Positions 7,919-17,351 of a DNA stretch of 64,000 bases are shown here, piece after piece. A model generated the notes under the pieces. That model ran no database searches. It was not told the DNA's origin and saw only the letters and a program-made list of their open reading frames with translations. A program made the translations under genes and the position numbers. How positions within the stretch are numbered: the stretch's first letter is position 1; every line of letters starts with the position of its first letter. Source of the stretch: Magnetospirillum sp. ME-1 (GTDB taxonomy: Bacteria; Pseudomonadota; Alphaproteobacteria; Rhodospirillales; Magnetospirillaceae); NCBI RefSeq assembly GCF_002105535.1, contig NZ_CP015848.1, positions 461,001-525,000 of the forward strand, in the 5' to 3' direction.

Positions 7919-9486
7919 ATAGCCAAATTCCGGCCCAACCGGAAGGCGTGATGGCGCGGTGATAGCCGCCACCGCAGCAAAATCGCCACCTTGACCGCCA
8001 GGGTCGGCTCCTGCGGCGCGATTCCAGCCCATTTTGCAACGTAGCGGGCGCATTTCGCCTGCCTTCCGCCCCGTGCCGTCTCTCCCAGTCGTCAGCATGG
8101 CGCTGGCTCTCTTGGTCGCAGAGCGTCGATCATGTCGAGGATGCGCCGGAACAGGTCGCGCGGCACAGTGACCTCGGCCATCTGGAAGATGGCGTAGCGG
8201 GCGTGGGCGATCACCTTCGCGCCGATCTTGACCACCTTTTCGCGGATGGTGGTCAGTGACCAGCTTTCCATTTCGTCCGGCAGGGCCAGGGTGCGCAGGA
8301 AGTTGGACAGGTTGTAGGCCAGCGCGTGAAGCTGGAGCCGGACGGCGTTGGCCTTCATGGTGCGACAGGACAGGCGGGTCCACTTCACCGCATTCTTGCC
8401 CTCCTTGATGTACTGCTCCGCCGTGCCACGCTGGTTGTAGAAGGCGACGACACGAGGGGCCGGGCGGGTCAGGTTGGTGACGATGAAGCCGACGCGGAGA
8501 TACAGTTCGCCGGGATGCCATTCGACCTTGGCGACCACGCGGCGTTTCCGGTTCCATGACTTGGCCTGATAGCTGAAGCTGGCGTAGAACCGCTGGACAT
8601 GCTTGGGTGGACGACCGACCGGACGCTTGAGCAGATGGGCGACGTGGCCCTGGAGGACCGCGTTGGCTTTGAGGCGGATAGTGTACTTGTAGCCCTCGGC
8701 CTCCAGGTAGTCGTACAGGTCGGGCAGGGCGAAGGCCGCATCGCCCCGGAAGAATCGCCGCTTGGTCCTGTCCCGATACCGCCCCACCACCGGCTCCAGC
8801 ACCGAGCGCCAGTCGTCGGCGCTGTGGACGTTGCCGGAGCGAAGGGCGCAGCGTTCGAGGTCGCCGAACTGGTTGAAGACGAACAGCGGGTGGTAGCAGG
8901 TGCAGCCGAAGTGGCCGTTGTAGGCGGTGCCCTCCTGCTCGCCGTGGGTGGGACTGACGCTGCTGTCCATGTCCAGCACCACCACATCGGTCGGGCGGCG
9001 GGCATGAACGGCGTCGATCCATTGCCCCGAAAGGTCGGCCAGGGCGGTGAGGTTGGCCTTGCCGGTCAGCACCTCGATCTCGAACCGCCCCATCTGGCTG
9101 GTGGACGCGGCTTCCTTGGTCACTGCCCGACCGCCGACGATCCAGCGCATCGCCGGATCATGGCCGAGGCGGTCGGCGTCGTTGACATCTTCGTACCCGG
9201 CAAGCCGACCGAACACTGACTGCCGGAACTGGGCGATCATGGTGTGGCGGTGGTTCTTGCCGGTCCTGCTGTCGGCCAGCACCTGCCCGGCCATCTCGGT
9301 CAAACCGAGGGCATCATCGAGTTCACGGAAGGCGAGCAACCCGGCGTCGGACGTGACCTTGGAACCGTGGAATTCCAGCTTCAGACGGCGGTCGAAGGCG
9401 ACCCGAAGATCAGCCGATTCCGCTTCACCCGCCGCCATCTCCATATCCAGCCACTCCATCAGCCGACAATACGTTGATTTGTATAG
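7919..9486 (-). mobile_element. IS1380-family insertion sequence
   Basis: Boundaries are inferred from a 4-base direct repeat (CAGA at 7915-7918 and 9487-9490) and imperfect ends (ATAGCCAAAT and, inverted, CTATACAAAT). Length is about 1.57 kb with one transposase gene. It has inserted between two signalling genes of the same orientation. Confidence 0.6.
8092..9459 (-). CDS. IS1380-family transposase
   Basis: 455 aa, DDE transposase of full family length. Typical features are an early FHGSKVTSDAGLLAFRELDD, TGKNHRHTMIAQFRQ, the first catalytic Asp in VVLDMDSSV with the following THGEQEG, and FRGDAAFA with a second Asp. The end reads RRILDMIDALRPREPAP. The frame is intact, so the element may still be active. 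Confidence 0.92.
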   Translation of the reverse strand: MEWLDMEMAAGEAESADLRVAFDRRLKLEFHGSKVTSDAGLLAFRELDDALGLTEMAGQVLADSRTGKNHRHTMIAQFRQSVFGRLAGYEDVNDADRLGHDPAMRWIVGGRAVTKEAASTSQMGRFEIEVLTGKANLTALADLSGQWIDAVHARRPTDVVVLDMDSSVSPTHGEQEGTAYNGHFGCTCYHPLFVFNQFGDLERCALRSGNVHSADDWRSVLEPVVGRYRDRTKRRFFRGDAAFALPDLYDYLEAEGYKYTIRLKANAVLQGHVAHLLKRPVGRPPKHVQRFYASFSYQAKSWNRKRRVVAKVEWHPGELYLRVGFIVTNLTRPAPRVVAFYNQRGTAEQYIKEGKNAVKWTRLSCRTMKANAVRLQLHALAYNLSNFLRTLALPDEMESWSLTTIREKVVKIGAKVIAHARYAIFQMAEVTVPRDLFRRILDMIDALRPREPAPC

Positions 9487-9497
9487 CAGAATCGCGT

Positions 9498-10622
9498 TCA
9501 GACGTCACGAGACTGGGAGGTCATCTGGGAAATCCGGGCTCGAACAAAAGCCACATCAAATTCCTGCCCCTCATGGGAGAGGTAGTTTGCCGATATTTCG
9601 ACCGGAAGCGTCGATCCGTCTTTGCGTTTCAAAGTTGCATCAAATCGCAGGAATCTTTCTTCTTTTAAAGAACGCCAATGCTCCGCCCATTTTTCACGAG
9701 GGTGGTCCGGATTTAATTCAGATGCATGTAGATTCAACATCTCTCTCTCATCATAACCTAAAAGCGAACATGCAGAATCATTCACATATGAAATCAACCC
9801 AGATTCATTAATCCAGTAAACAGGTTCCTCCGCTCGCTCTATTGAGAATTGAGTTATTAAATGCCGTATAGTTAATAATTCATGCTTCCGAATATGTGAT
9901 TTACCTATGCCCCACATCAAGCCAATTCCAGACATCACCAGAGCCCAGAAGATTGCATGGTTTAAAGCTAATCTTTTGATCTCCGTTGACGCAATTTCAT
10001 TGGATTTCTCCAATGGAATGGTGACATCAATACCTCCTCGCAGGTCGCCAACCTTGTAGCCCTGATCGCCGTGACAAGTTAGGCAGGATTGCTCGACGCG
10101 GATTGGTGCCATAACACGGACAGCCGCTTTTCCGTTGCTCAGAACCTTTTCAGTTACCTCTGTCTCACCCTGCTCCAAAAGCAGAAGAGCCTGATGCTCC
10201 CATTCATCCGGGGCGTTCTCCGGATTGAGGGGCTTCATGCTCGTAATTCGTCCCTTGGCAACAAATCCCGACTGCATCAGTTGACGCAGCACGTATGCAG
10301 GATTCATCAAGGTCAGGTGTTTGCCGTTCGTGGTTACAACATCACGGTCGGGGACATTCAAATACGGGTTTGGGGAAGTTTGGGCGTCAGGAGCCACATA
10401 TACTCCACCATGAGATGCGACCCAATGGCGGAAACCAATATCTGTTTGCACGCTGGTTCGTGCCTCTTGAACTGCCAAACGCACTGCTTGCTGCCTTTCG
10501 TTTTCAGCCGCCATCCAAAACGAAAGCAAGACTGCCGCTGTCCATAATGCAGCAGACCCAACCATTAGCCTTCGAAATGATAAAACTGAAATTGCAGCAT
10601 TTGGTTGTGCAGCGGAGGTCAT
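9498..10622 (-). CDS. Membrane sensor with heme-type periplasmic domain and PAS domain
   Basis: About 374 aa. An N-terminal membrane segment (near residues 17-35) is followed by a periplasmic DUF3365/Tll0287-like domain with one c-type heme motif (CLTCH) and a second membrane segment (ALVMSGIGLMWGIG). A PAS domain covers the last 120 residues (EPVYWINESGLISYVNDSAC). The protein ends right after the PAS domain with no kinase, GGDEF or MCP output. The insertion sequence starts just beyond its stop, and the next gene is a kinase lacking its own membrane sensor, so the two may act as a split sensor-kinase pair (inference). Confidence 0.8.
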   Translation of the reverse strand: MTSAAQPNAAISVLSFRRLMVGSAALWTAAVLLSFWMAAENERQQAVRLAVQEARTSVQTDIGFRHWVASHGGVYVAPDAQTSPNPYLNVPDRDVVTTNGKHLTLMNPAYVLRQLMQSGFVAKGRITSMKPLNPENAPDEWEHQALLLLEQGETEVTEKVLSNGKAAVRVMAPIRVEQSCLTCHGDQGYKVGDLRGGIDVTIPLEKSNEIASTEIKRLALNHAIFWALVMSGIGLMWGIGKSHIRKHELLTIRHLITQFSIERAEEPVYWINESGLISYVNDSACSLLGYDEREMLNLHASELNPDHPREKWAEHWRSLKEERFLRFDATLKRKDGSTLPVEISANYLSHEGQEFDVAFVRARISQMTSQSRDV

Positions 10623-10884
10623 AGGCAAATACTCCAGCACGTAAGCCTGTCCGACTAAAGCCCTTCACGCAGCAAAGGTATCATGCCTATTTCAAAAGCC
10701 ATATACCGCCAAGTTACCTACCAAGATTTCGGCTCTGCCCTCATGCATTGATCGGCCAATGTCTCCCGGATGTGGTATTCACCTAATCAGCTATATCTGG
10801 ATGGATATTTCCCGCCCATCCCCAAAATCCGTCCAGCATGATTAGGTGGTAGAGTTCTCGCCCGTTCGCCACCGCAGATCTGTT

Positions 10885-11175
10885 TTACGGTTCGTTCCGC
10901 TTCACAGGAACGACCACGAAGAACTCTTGATCATTCAACGTTCCAACCGACACCATCAACGTCTCATGCTGGTTCACGAGCCGGGCATGGGGGACACCAT
11001 CGACCGCCGTCCAAAGGCGGGACACCTCCCAGACTTTCCTGGTGTGGTCATTTGCCTTTGTGAATCTGTCACCGACTTGGATGGGTGGAGTTTTTCGCCC
11101 GAATATTGCCATTGTCGCCCGAAATGATTGCCTGCGTTCGTCCTGCTGTATCTCGAATCGCTTGGATTTGTCCAA
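10885..11175 (-). CDS. Hypothetical protein, 75-96 aa
   Basis: Not recognised. From the Met at 11112 it reads MAIFGRKTPPIQVGDRF and then RKVWEVSRLW, VDGVPHARL, LMVSVGTL and FFVVVPVKR: a compact beta-rich protein without signal or membrane segment. The longer start at 11175 adds a charged stretch of 21 residues. No operon partner. Confidence 0.6.
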   Translation of the reverse strand: MDKSKRFEIQQDERRQSFRATMAIFGRKTPPIQVGDRFTKANDHTRKVWEVSRLWTAVDGVPHARLVNQHETLMVSVGTLNDQEFFVVVPVKRNEP

Positions 11176-11340
11176 AAAACTTTCGATCCTCGGACAGCGT
11201 GTGCATTGCCATCACGTCACAGGCCAGGAAATTGAACCGGGCGCCCAAGGGCCAGTTCGCCGGCACGATCGCTTAGGTTGAAATAATAGGCCACCGGCAA
11301 ACGACACATCCATCCAGGCCCCCTTGTCGGACTGGAACCG

Positions 11341-11607
11341 TCATTTGCGCCACATCCAGCCCTTCAATCGCGCGGACATTGCCGGCGGCATCCGCAACCG
11401 AATCCGGGTTCCCGGCCCCATGGCGCGCTGGACCGCATGATGAACGAAAAGTATGCACAGCGCCCCCACCGCGATCGCGACGAAAAGATGCACGAACAAG
11501 ATCGCAACCGTCAGGCCAATGGCCACGACCAAAAGCAGCCGAAGCCATCCTGCGGAATTTACCGCCCGGCGAATCTCCTCGAAGCCGAAAGCATTATTAT
11601 GCGCCAC
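11341..11607 (-). CDS. Small membrane protein, hypothetical
   Basis: About 88 aa from a GTG at 11607 preceded by a GGGGAG ribosome-binding site. One long hydrophobic stretch, or two closely spaced ones, (WLRLLLVVAIGLTVAILFV and onward) is followed by a basic tail (TRIRLRMPPAMSARLKGWMW). The layout, an N-terminal membrane hairpin and basic cytoplasmic tail, recalls the 15275-15628 protein, although no real sequence similarity is visible. Confidence 0.55.
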   Translation of the reverse strand: MAHNNAFGFEEIRRAVNSAGWLRLLLVVAIGLTVAILFVHLFVAIAVGALCILFVHHAVQRAMGPGTRIRLRMPPAMSARLKGWMWRK

Positions 11608-12021
11608 ACTTCTCCCCTTTCGATTGCGAGCCCCGGTAAAAGCCGCATGGCCCCATGAATTGGGCCCCATACGGGCGGGGCTCGTCAAACGATTGTTGCA
11701 TCCTTGGAGATATGTTGCCGCCCATCAAATATTGCGACTTATTTTTATTCTCTGCCCTTGGGCCGATTCATGCTACAGTTAGTGATCGAATTCGAGATGA
11801 TTCGCCCCGCGGGAGACGCCGCCGATGCCGTTTCCCCAAGGTTCGGGCCGTTTCCCCAAGGTTCGGATCGGAAGCCTCGCGGCTTTGGAATGCAGCTTGG
11901 ACTTTGGCCGGATTTGCCGGCGATCCCGGTTGACTTTTGGTCGCGCTGGCTGACTATGTGACTCTGGCATGGGGTATTGCCGTAGTTGGGCCGCCCGTTC
12001 AAGCAGGTCGTGAGACGAGGA
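11608..12021. other. Intergenic, no gene seen
   Basis: No supported gene. It holds two perfect tandem copies of a 20-base unit (GCCGTTTCCCCAAGGTTCGG at 11827-11846 and 11847-11866) in the leader region of the hemerythrin pseudogene. Confidence 0.6.
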
Positions 12022-12500
12022 ATGAACCAGACCAATCCGCTCCCCGAATGGACCGATGATTTATCCGTGAACGTCGAAATTATCGACGAAGATCATCAGG
12101 CGTTCTTTCGCTTGGCAGCTCTGATGAGCGACGTGACCTCCACGCCCGACAACGATCAGCCCTACCTCATCGAAACCTCCATCAATATCCTCGAGGAATA
12201 TATCGAGGGGCACTTCCTGCGCGAGCAAAAGGCCATGGCCAAGGCCGACTACGCCTATCTGGTCGAGCAATCGCGGCGCACGACGCCTTTGCCGACCGAG
12301 TAACCCGCATCATTCAGGACTACCGCCAGACGGGCAGTATCGAAAAGATCGGCACCCTGGCGCATTTGGTCACGGATTGGCTGAACAACCATATCCGGGT
12401 GGTGGATGCCCAATACAAAGGGATCTTGACCAACGCGAATGTGGATGACCGCCCCCTGGTGTATATGGCTGCAGGCCTGGACACCGAGCTTGTCTCATAG
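12022..12500 (+). pseudogene. Bacteriohemerythrin, frameshifted
   Basis: Starts MNQTNPLPEWTDDLSVNVEI with diiron motifs IIDEDHQAFF and GHFLREQ. After AYLVEQS (about 12265-12275) the frame runs into a stop at 12303. The expected continuation AAHDAFADRVTRIIQDY, DWLNNHIRVVDAQYKG and DDRPLVYMAAG is in another frame and ends at 12500. One missing or extra base would restore a protein of about 159 aa like those at 1145 and 57125. The Glu of HxxxE is Gln here, so binding may have weakened before the frameshift. Confidence 0.82.
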
Positions 12501-12654
12501 CCAAAGGCAAGAAAGCCCCCCGTCGGCATATGCTCCTCCTTCGGGCTTGGGGATAAGCCGGGCCGTCGTGCGCAAGGACGGCCCGGATGGGATTGCCGAT
12601 CCCGACGGGTTCAGACAGAATGGGCCTGTCCGCGTCAGCACAAGGTCCTGAGAG

Positions 12655-13221
12655 ATGGCGCATCCTTCGATACTGTCCGTAGCGCTGGCGAACCTGCAGA
12701 AATCCCATGAATTTCTGCTGAAAATTCTGGACGCCTGCGGCAACATCCCCGGAGCCCCCGGCGCGGCGTCCGATCAGGAAATGATGGCCGCTATCGCCCA
12801 TCTGGCGCATTTGACCGAATCCGTGATTCAGGAGGGCGAATTTGCCCGCGAGAACGGCGGCGACTTCGTGGCCGCCGACATCTTTTCCGAAACAGCCCGC
12901 GACACCCAGGCTTCCCTTGTCCAGGCGCCACCCGCCGACAATAAAATGCTCCGCCTCCAGGTCATCTTGCAGATATGCCTGGAACAAAGCGAACGGAACT
13001 GGCTCCAGGCCAAGCGGCTGAAATCCGAAAACGCCGCCCTGCGGCGCGGCATGAAGCAGGTCGCCGCCGATGTGGCCGCCGCCCGCTCGATGCTGCCGCC
13101 GGTCGCTGCCGCCGCCCCCCGATCAGCCCCGGTCCCCATCACGGCGGCAAGACCGTCGCCCGCGGCAACGCCCGTGACGGTGACGCGGCTGGCCGGACAG
13201 CAGAAACTTCGGCTGAAATAG
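12655..13221 (+). CDS. Hypothetical helical protein, 188 aa
   Basis: Unrecognised. It is largely alpha-helical (LSVALANLQKSHEFLLKIL; LQVILQICLEQSERNWLQAK, then RLKSENAALRRGMKQVAADV), suggesting a coiled coil. An Ala/Pro-rich tail ends in LAGQQKLRLK. No signal peptide or membrane segment. It lies between a hemerythrin pseudogene and a degenerate-receiver gene, so a role in the same signalling set is possible only by context. Confidence 0.65.
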   Translation: MAHPSILSVALANLQKSHEFLLKILDACGNIPGAPGAASDQEMMAAIAHLAHLTESVIQEGEFARENGGDFVAADIFSETARDTQASLVQAPPADNKMLRLQVILQICLEQSERNWLQAKRLKSENAALRRGMKQVAADVAAARSMLPPVAAAAPRSAPVPITAARPSPAATPVTVTRLAGQQKLRLK

Positions 13222-13270
13222 GGGCTCGGCGCCGAACTCGCCGACCGCCCCGCCCCGCCCACGGCCCTGA

Positions 13271-14524
13271 TCAAGCCTTCTCCCCCCCCCTCTCCCCACG
13301 CGAACGCAAAAGATCGGCAACCCCGTTCTGGCTTGCCACCCCGTCATTCGCCTCGGCGGGCGGACGAAACCGGCTCGCCCCGCGCTTGCTGCGCTTGTTG
13401 CGCGTCAGATCGGCCAATTCAAAATGTTCCGCCTCCATTTTCTGGAGCTTCCCGATTCCCTCCCAGGCGGAATCCAGCTTTCGCTTCATGGTTTCGTCGG
13501 CTTTGCGTCCGCCCAGAACCGCGACGATTTCCTCCACCGAGGCCAATCGCTCCTGCAGAAGGTCGCCGCCTCCCAGGGCGATTTCTCCGCCGTTCAGATA
13601 CTTCTCCATATCGGCGATGATCGCATCCAGCCTACCGACGGACATTTGCCGCAAGATGCCGATGAACAAAGCCTTCATCGCCCCGATCTTCTGCCGCAGC
13701 GGATTGTCCTGGCCGCGATGGGAACCTTTGTTCAAATCCACCAGGGTGACGAGGTTCACCAGCCTATCTGCCGCCTCCATGATCTCGGCGCGCACGACCT
13801 TGCGCGTCCGTTCATCATCGGTGGCATGCAGGGCTTCCTTCAGATGCTCGATTCTGGCGGCGATTTCGCTCACGCCATTGAAGATGATGGATGCCTGGGA
13901 ATTGGGATCCTCCCCCACGACGGCCGGCGCATGCGGTCGGCGCGGGGCCAGGCCCAGCTCCCCGGTATGGCCCTTGGCGGCAAGCTTGCGGGGGGCCGGA
14001 GACGGAGACGGCAATTGCGTCGCGCCGTCCTGGCGGTCGGCAGCGCGACGGAACGGCCCTTCGTAAAGGCCCGGAGCGAGATTGCGGCGGCAAGGCCCCC
14101 GAAAGGTCGGGTTGGCGATGAACTCGCGCTTTTCATTCAAGGCGCGATTGACGTTTTTCAGCATGCTGCGCGTGCTGATGGGCAGGGTCATGACTCAATT
14201 GGCCCCGGAATTGCGCATCATGGACAGATTGCCGACATCCATGTGACTGATGACGCAAATCATCGGCCCGGTCACGACGCCTTCGGGGGTTTCCATTCTG
14301 ATGCGCCGAATCATGTCGAGCGGTTCGTCGATATCGGTACCGGCGCAAACGATCAGGTCATAGATGCCGGACGCGGCGAACTTGATCGCTTCGGTCAGGA
14401 TGCCCGACTTCAAAACGTCGGCAAATCCAATCTGATGCAAGGATGTCGCGATCAAGCTGCAAAGCGAATCGTCCGAGGCCACGACCATGCATGCCTTGCC
14501 TAAGAAGGAGGTATTCAATGACAT
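13271..14524 (-). pseudogene. Degenerate-receiver/GP-RR family protein split by an in-frame TGA
   Basis: The first part starts MSLNTSFLGKACMVVASDDS and runs to RNSGAN followed by TGA (14195-14197). The same frame continues VMTLPISTRSMLKNVNRAL, EKREFIANPTFRGPCRR, YEGPFRR and a helical C-terminus (ADRLVNLVTLV). The three paralogues read straight through this point (for example GASGFATLPLTLRGML), so this is one gene with a single nonsense codon. Two separate products, readthrough or a sequencing error are the alternatives. The receiver lacks the Lys and the usual phospho-Asp context. Confidence 0.8.
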
Positions 14525-14754
14525 TCCACGATCCTTGGCCCCACGCGCGCTCCGCATCCCAGGAAATAAAGAACCAGCCGATGAAAACGGAAAAAGCCAT
14601 TCCGTGCTAGCCTGTATCCGATAAATAGGCATTGAAGCATGGTTATGGCCGGGTTATCAAACCCCTTGCGAATTGAAGGGGGCATACGGCAACCTTAACG
14701 CCTGGGGCCGAGGCTTACGCCAAGTCCGGTATTCGGCCAAGACAGGAGACAAGG

Positions 14755-15165
14755 ATGGGCACGGAAAAGGGGGTGCCTTCACCGGAAACGGACAGTGCGC
14801 GGGACGCCAAGATGGCGGAAATTCTCGAAAAGATGCGCGTCCTGCTGACCGGGGAGCAGCCGCAGGCGGCACCGCGCGCGCCCGAACCTCCGAAGTCCAC
14901 CCCCGTTGCCGAGCCCCCAAAGCCCTGCGCCCCCGCCGCCGTGAGCGATCGGGATCAGTTCCCCCACACGGTGGCGGACCGGTTGATGGCCGGGCAAAGC
15001 CCGGTCCAAGTCTATCGCGAATACCGCGGCATGACCCGCGAGTCCCTGGCTCGGACGGCGGGAATCAGCCTCGAAACGCTGGCCGCCCTGGAAGCCGGGT
15101 TTGACATGATCGTGCTGCGCAAGATCGCCGAAGCCCTGAAGATCAACGTCCGGCGGCTGCTTTAG
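14755..15165 (+). CDS. XRE-type helix-turn-helix protein
   Basis: 136 aa. The C-terminal 60 residues form an HTH fold (YREYRGMTRESLARTAGISL, then LAALEAGFDMIVLRKIAEAL) typical of Cro/CI-like regulators. A Pro-rich linker joins it to an N-terminal helix, SARDAKMAEILEKMRVLLTG, that closely matches the start of the antitoxin-like protein at 58393. Good ribosome-binding site GGAGACAAGG. The stop codon abuts the palindrome of repeat R2, which may serve as its terminator. Confidence 0.8.
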   Translation: MGTEKGVPSPETDSARDAKMAEILEKMRVLLTGEQPQAAPRAPEPPKSTPVAEPPKPCAPAAVSDRDQFPHTVADRLMAGQSPVQVYREYRGMTRESLARTAGISLETLAALEAGFDMIVLRKIAEALKINVRRLL

Positions 15166-15251
15166 CGTCGTGCCTCAAATATGAGGCACGACGCTCAGGC
15201 GAGCATTTAGCGAGCGGCCAAGCGGCTGGAGGGCCGCGCTCAGGCAGAGGG
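15165..15251 (+). repeat. Dispersed palindromic repeat, copy R2 (most intact)
   Basis: Begins with a perfect 30-base palindrome at 15165-15194 (13-base arms GCGTCGTGCCTCA and its complement around AATA). It then has GAGCATTTAGCGAGCGGCC, AGCGGCTGGAGGGCC and two CGCTCAGGC boxes that bracket the middle. The stem could act as a bidirectional terminator between the HTH gene and the minus-strand membrane protein gene. Confidence 0.8.
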
Positions 15252-15274
15252 ACGGACACTAGCCGCCGCCCCCC

Positions 15275-15628
15275 TCAAGACGGATTCTTGCGGTGCGGCA
15301 CCACCGCCGTATTGGGGCGGCGGCGGATCATCAGGGCGAAACCATCGCGCACCCGGGTCAGGACGCGAACCGTCGCCCGCTCGGCCCCCGCCATCCGCTT
15401 GAAGACCTGATAGGCTCGCCGCCGTCCGCTGCCCGGCCCTACCTGGGCATAGGTTCTGAACCGTGCGTTCCGGACCACGCGACGCCCGAAACGGGTCCGG
15501 AGAAAGGCCAGCAGCAGGCCGTTCTTGGCCAACCAGGCGACGAGAATCACCATGGCGTGCGCGAACACGCCTTTGATGAGAACTCCGAACAGAAACAATA
15601 AAATACCGGCGATGATCGCTGTCAGCAT
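15275..15628 (-). CDS. Small membrane protein, hypothetical
   Basis: 117 aa from the ATG at 15628 (GGAAAG ribosome-binding site). Two hydrophobic segments near residues 3-20 and 22-42 (MLTAIIAGILLFLFGVLIKG then VILVAWLAKNGLLLAFL) precede a strongly basic cytoplasmic tail (RTRFGRRVVRNARF ... MIRRRP). The layout is like small magnetosome membrane proteins, but no Mam family is recognised. It lies about 3 kb beyond the 3' end of mamV. Confidence 0.65.
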   Translation of the reverse strand: MLTAIIAGILLFLFGVLIKGVFAHAMVILVAWLAKNGLLLAFLRTRFGRRVVRNARFRTYAQVGPGSGRRRAYQVFKRMAGAERATVRVLTRVRDGFALMIRRRPNTAVVPHRKNPS

Positions 15629-15794
15629 AGCCGCTTTCCAAACCCATGGGCCGCGCCGAGATCCCCGGGCGAAAGCACCCGGTCTCCATAGGCCGGGGCA
15701 AACCGTCGGCAATCATAGCCGAAGGGGAAAAATACGTCATCTTCTATGGTTCGGAAACGGGGCCGATCGCGCCGAATTCGGCGCCGAAACCGGA

Positions 15795-17024
15795 TCAGCG
15801 GCCCGCAGGCCCAGAACGGCCGGACGTCTGCGACTTCGGCGAGCGGGCGGTGTCGAACTGCGGCAAGGGCAACACCCCTGCCTCGATTTCCTTCACCTGG
15901 GCCACGATGCCTTGGGCTTTCTTGACCGCGTCCTTGACCTCGCTGTCGAGCATGTCGATGCCGCCGCGGACATTGATCAGGAATTGGGCATAGCTCATGC
16001 GAGCCTGCATGGCGCGACCGATATTGAAAGACAGTCCGGCACGCCCGGACAAAATGTCCTCGCCGGACTTGATCAGCCGGGAAAGGTGGGCGCGCAGAAG
16101 CGATTCCGCGCTGGCATCCACCGATTTGCGGATAATGCGCAGACGCTCGATATCCGCCGCGGAGCAGCCGTGCTGCTCGATGCGCATCTGCGCCAGCGCC
16201 ATGAGGTTGATAAGGCGCTCTTCGGCATCGGCCACCGCCGTGGTCAGAGCCCCCTGCGCCTCGGCGCCGGTGGTGGTCACCAACCGCGCCAGAAGCTGCT
16301 CGATCAGGCGGGCGGTGACGAAGGCCTTGTCGATCACCGCGCGGGTCTGGCGGTCGCCCCCTTCGTCCTCCTCGGCCTCATCCGCCCTGGGACGCGCTGG
16401 CGCCGCGAAAGAGCCCCTCTGCGGCGCGGCCGCCGCCATTCCGGGCACCGGCGGCAAGGAACGCTCTCCCTGCAATTCCTGCCGGATGGCCCGCCGTTCC
16501 GATTTCTCGACCGCCTGATTTAGCTGCTCGGCGATGCGGTCCTCGGCCCGGCGGAACGGTCCCTGGTGACCCTTGGATGACCGGCGACGACGACAGCCGC
16601 CGCGATAGGTGGCGGTGGAAATGAAAGGCCGCTTGCCGTCCATGGCGGATAAAAGCTTCGCCTGCACCGCCATCAGCGAGGTCGGCATGGCGATGACCTC
16701 GCAGATTCCGGCCTCGCGGGTTTCCTGAAGCAGTTCCGGCGTCCAGTCCCGGCCCAGGCTGATGATGGGAAGCGTATTGGCGGGAGCGGACATTTCCCAA
16801 CGGACAAAGCGAGCGATGGCAATGCTCCCGCCGCCCGGTACGTCGTTTTGGGAGATGATCAGGTCGATAGAGGGATTGGCGCGAAGGGCATGCGCTACCC
16901 CTCCGACATCGGAAAGATATTCGACATCATGCATCTTTACCCCAAGCAACAACTCACGCAGCACCCTGCGCAGGCCGCCGTCTGCGATAACAACAAGGCC
17001 CTTACAGGCAGCAAATGGCTTCAT
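15795..17024 (-). CDS. Degenerate-receiver/GP-RR family protein
   Basis: 409 aa. Residues 1-125 keep a receiver-like pattern (KGLVVIADGGLRRVLREL; SIDLIISQNDVPGG; TLPIISLGRDW), but the canonical acidic pair and Lys are gone (CEVIAMPTS). The linker carries YRGGCRRRR and QGPFRRAEDR. The C-terminus from about 250 is helical (EERLINLMALAQMRIEQHGC, SRLIKSGEDILSGRAGL) and is closest to that of the 2543-4105 protein. It is divergent from 17352 across a 327-base intergenic region. No output domain is recognisable. Confidence 0.75.
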   Translation of the reverse strand: MKPFAACKGLVVIADGGLRRVLRELLLGVKMHDVEYLSDVGGVAHALRANPSIDLIISQNDVPGGGSIAIARFVRWEMSAPANTLPIISLGRDWTPELLQETREAGICEVIAMPTSLMAVQAKLLSAMDGKRPFISTATYRGGCRRRRSSKGHQGPFRRAEDRIAEQLNQAVEKSERRAIRQELQGERSLPPVPGMAAAAPQRGSFAAPARPRADEAEEDEGGDRQTRAVIDKAFVTARLIEQLLARLVTTTGAEAQGALTTAVADAEERLINLMALAQMRIEQHGCSAADIERLRIIRKSVDASAESLLRAHLSRLIKSGEDILSGRAGLSFNIGRAMQARMSYAQFLINVRGGIDMLDSEVKDAVKKAQGIVAQVKEIEAGVLPLPQFDTARSPKSQTSGRSGPAGR

Positions 17025-17351
17025 CTTGAGGATCTACCCCTTTTCGAACGCCACCGATCAGGTGTGTATCGAAGCATTGCCAAGGCCGCAGCACAACCCT
17101 CGAATTATGAGATTTACTGGCTATTTTTGCGCCGAGGTTGAGCTGGCCAGCCGGGCCATTCCATCTTTCGAACACGATTTCCTCGCCTCCCATGGACTCG
17201 GCACATCATACGGAATAAGCTTGCCACCAAGCGACCCCTCCTTCGGCGTACCGAGAGATGAGGGCGAGGGAATGGGGCAGACACACCGAATTCTCCACTG
17301 TATCTACCACCCCTTCATTAAATACAATTCCGCCGTCTTATGAGTTAATGC
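17025..17351. other. Divergent intergenic region
   Basis: Separates two divergently transcribed paralogues and must hold both promoters. No gene or clear operator palindrome is seen. Confidence 0.5.

Noticed and set aside
7835..9022. 395-codon minus-strand frame inside the IS1380 element
   Set aside because: Alternative frame of the transposase, Arg/Pro-rich.
7910..9504. GACGTCA at both sides of the IS1380 element as target duplication
   Set aside because: It would leave element ends without any inverted match and is longer than usual for the family; the CAGA repeat fits better.
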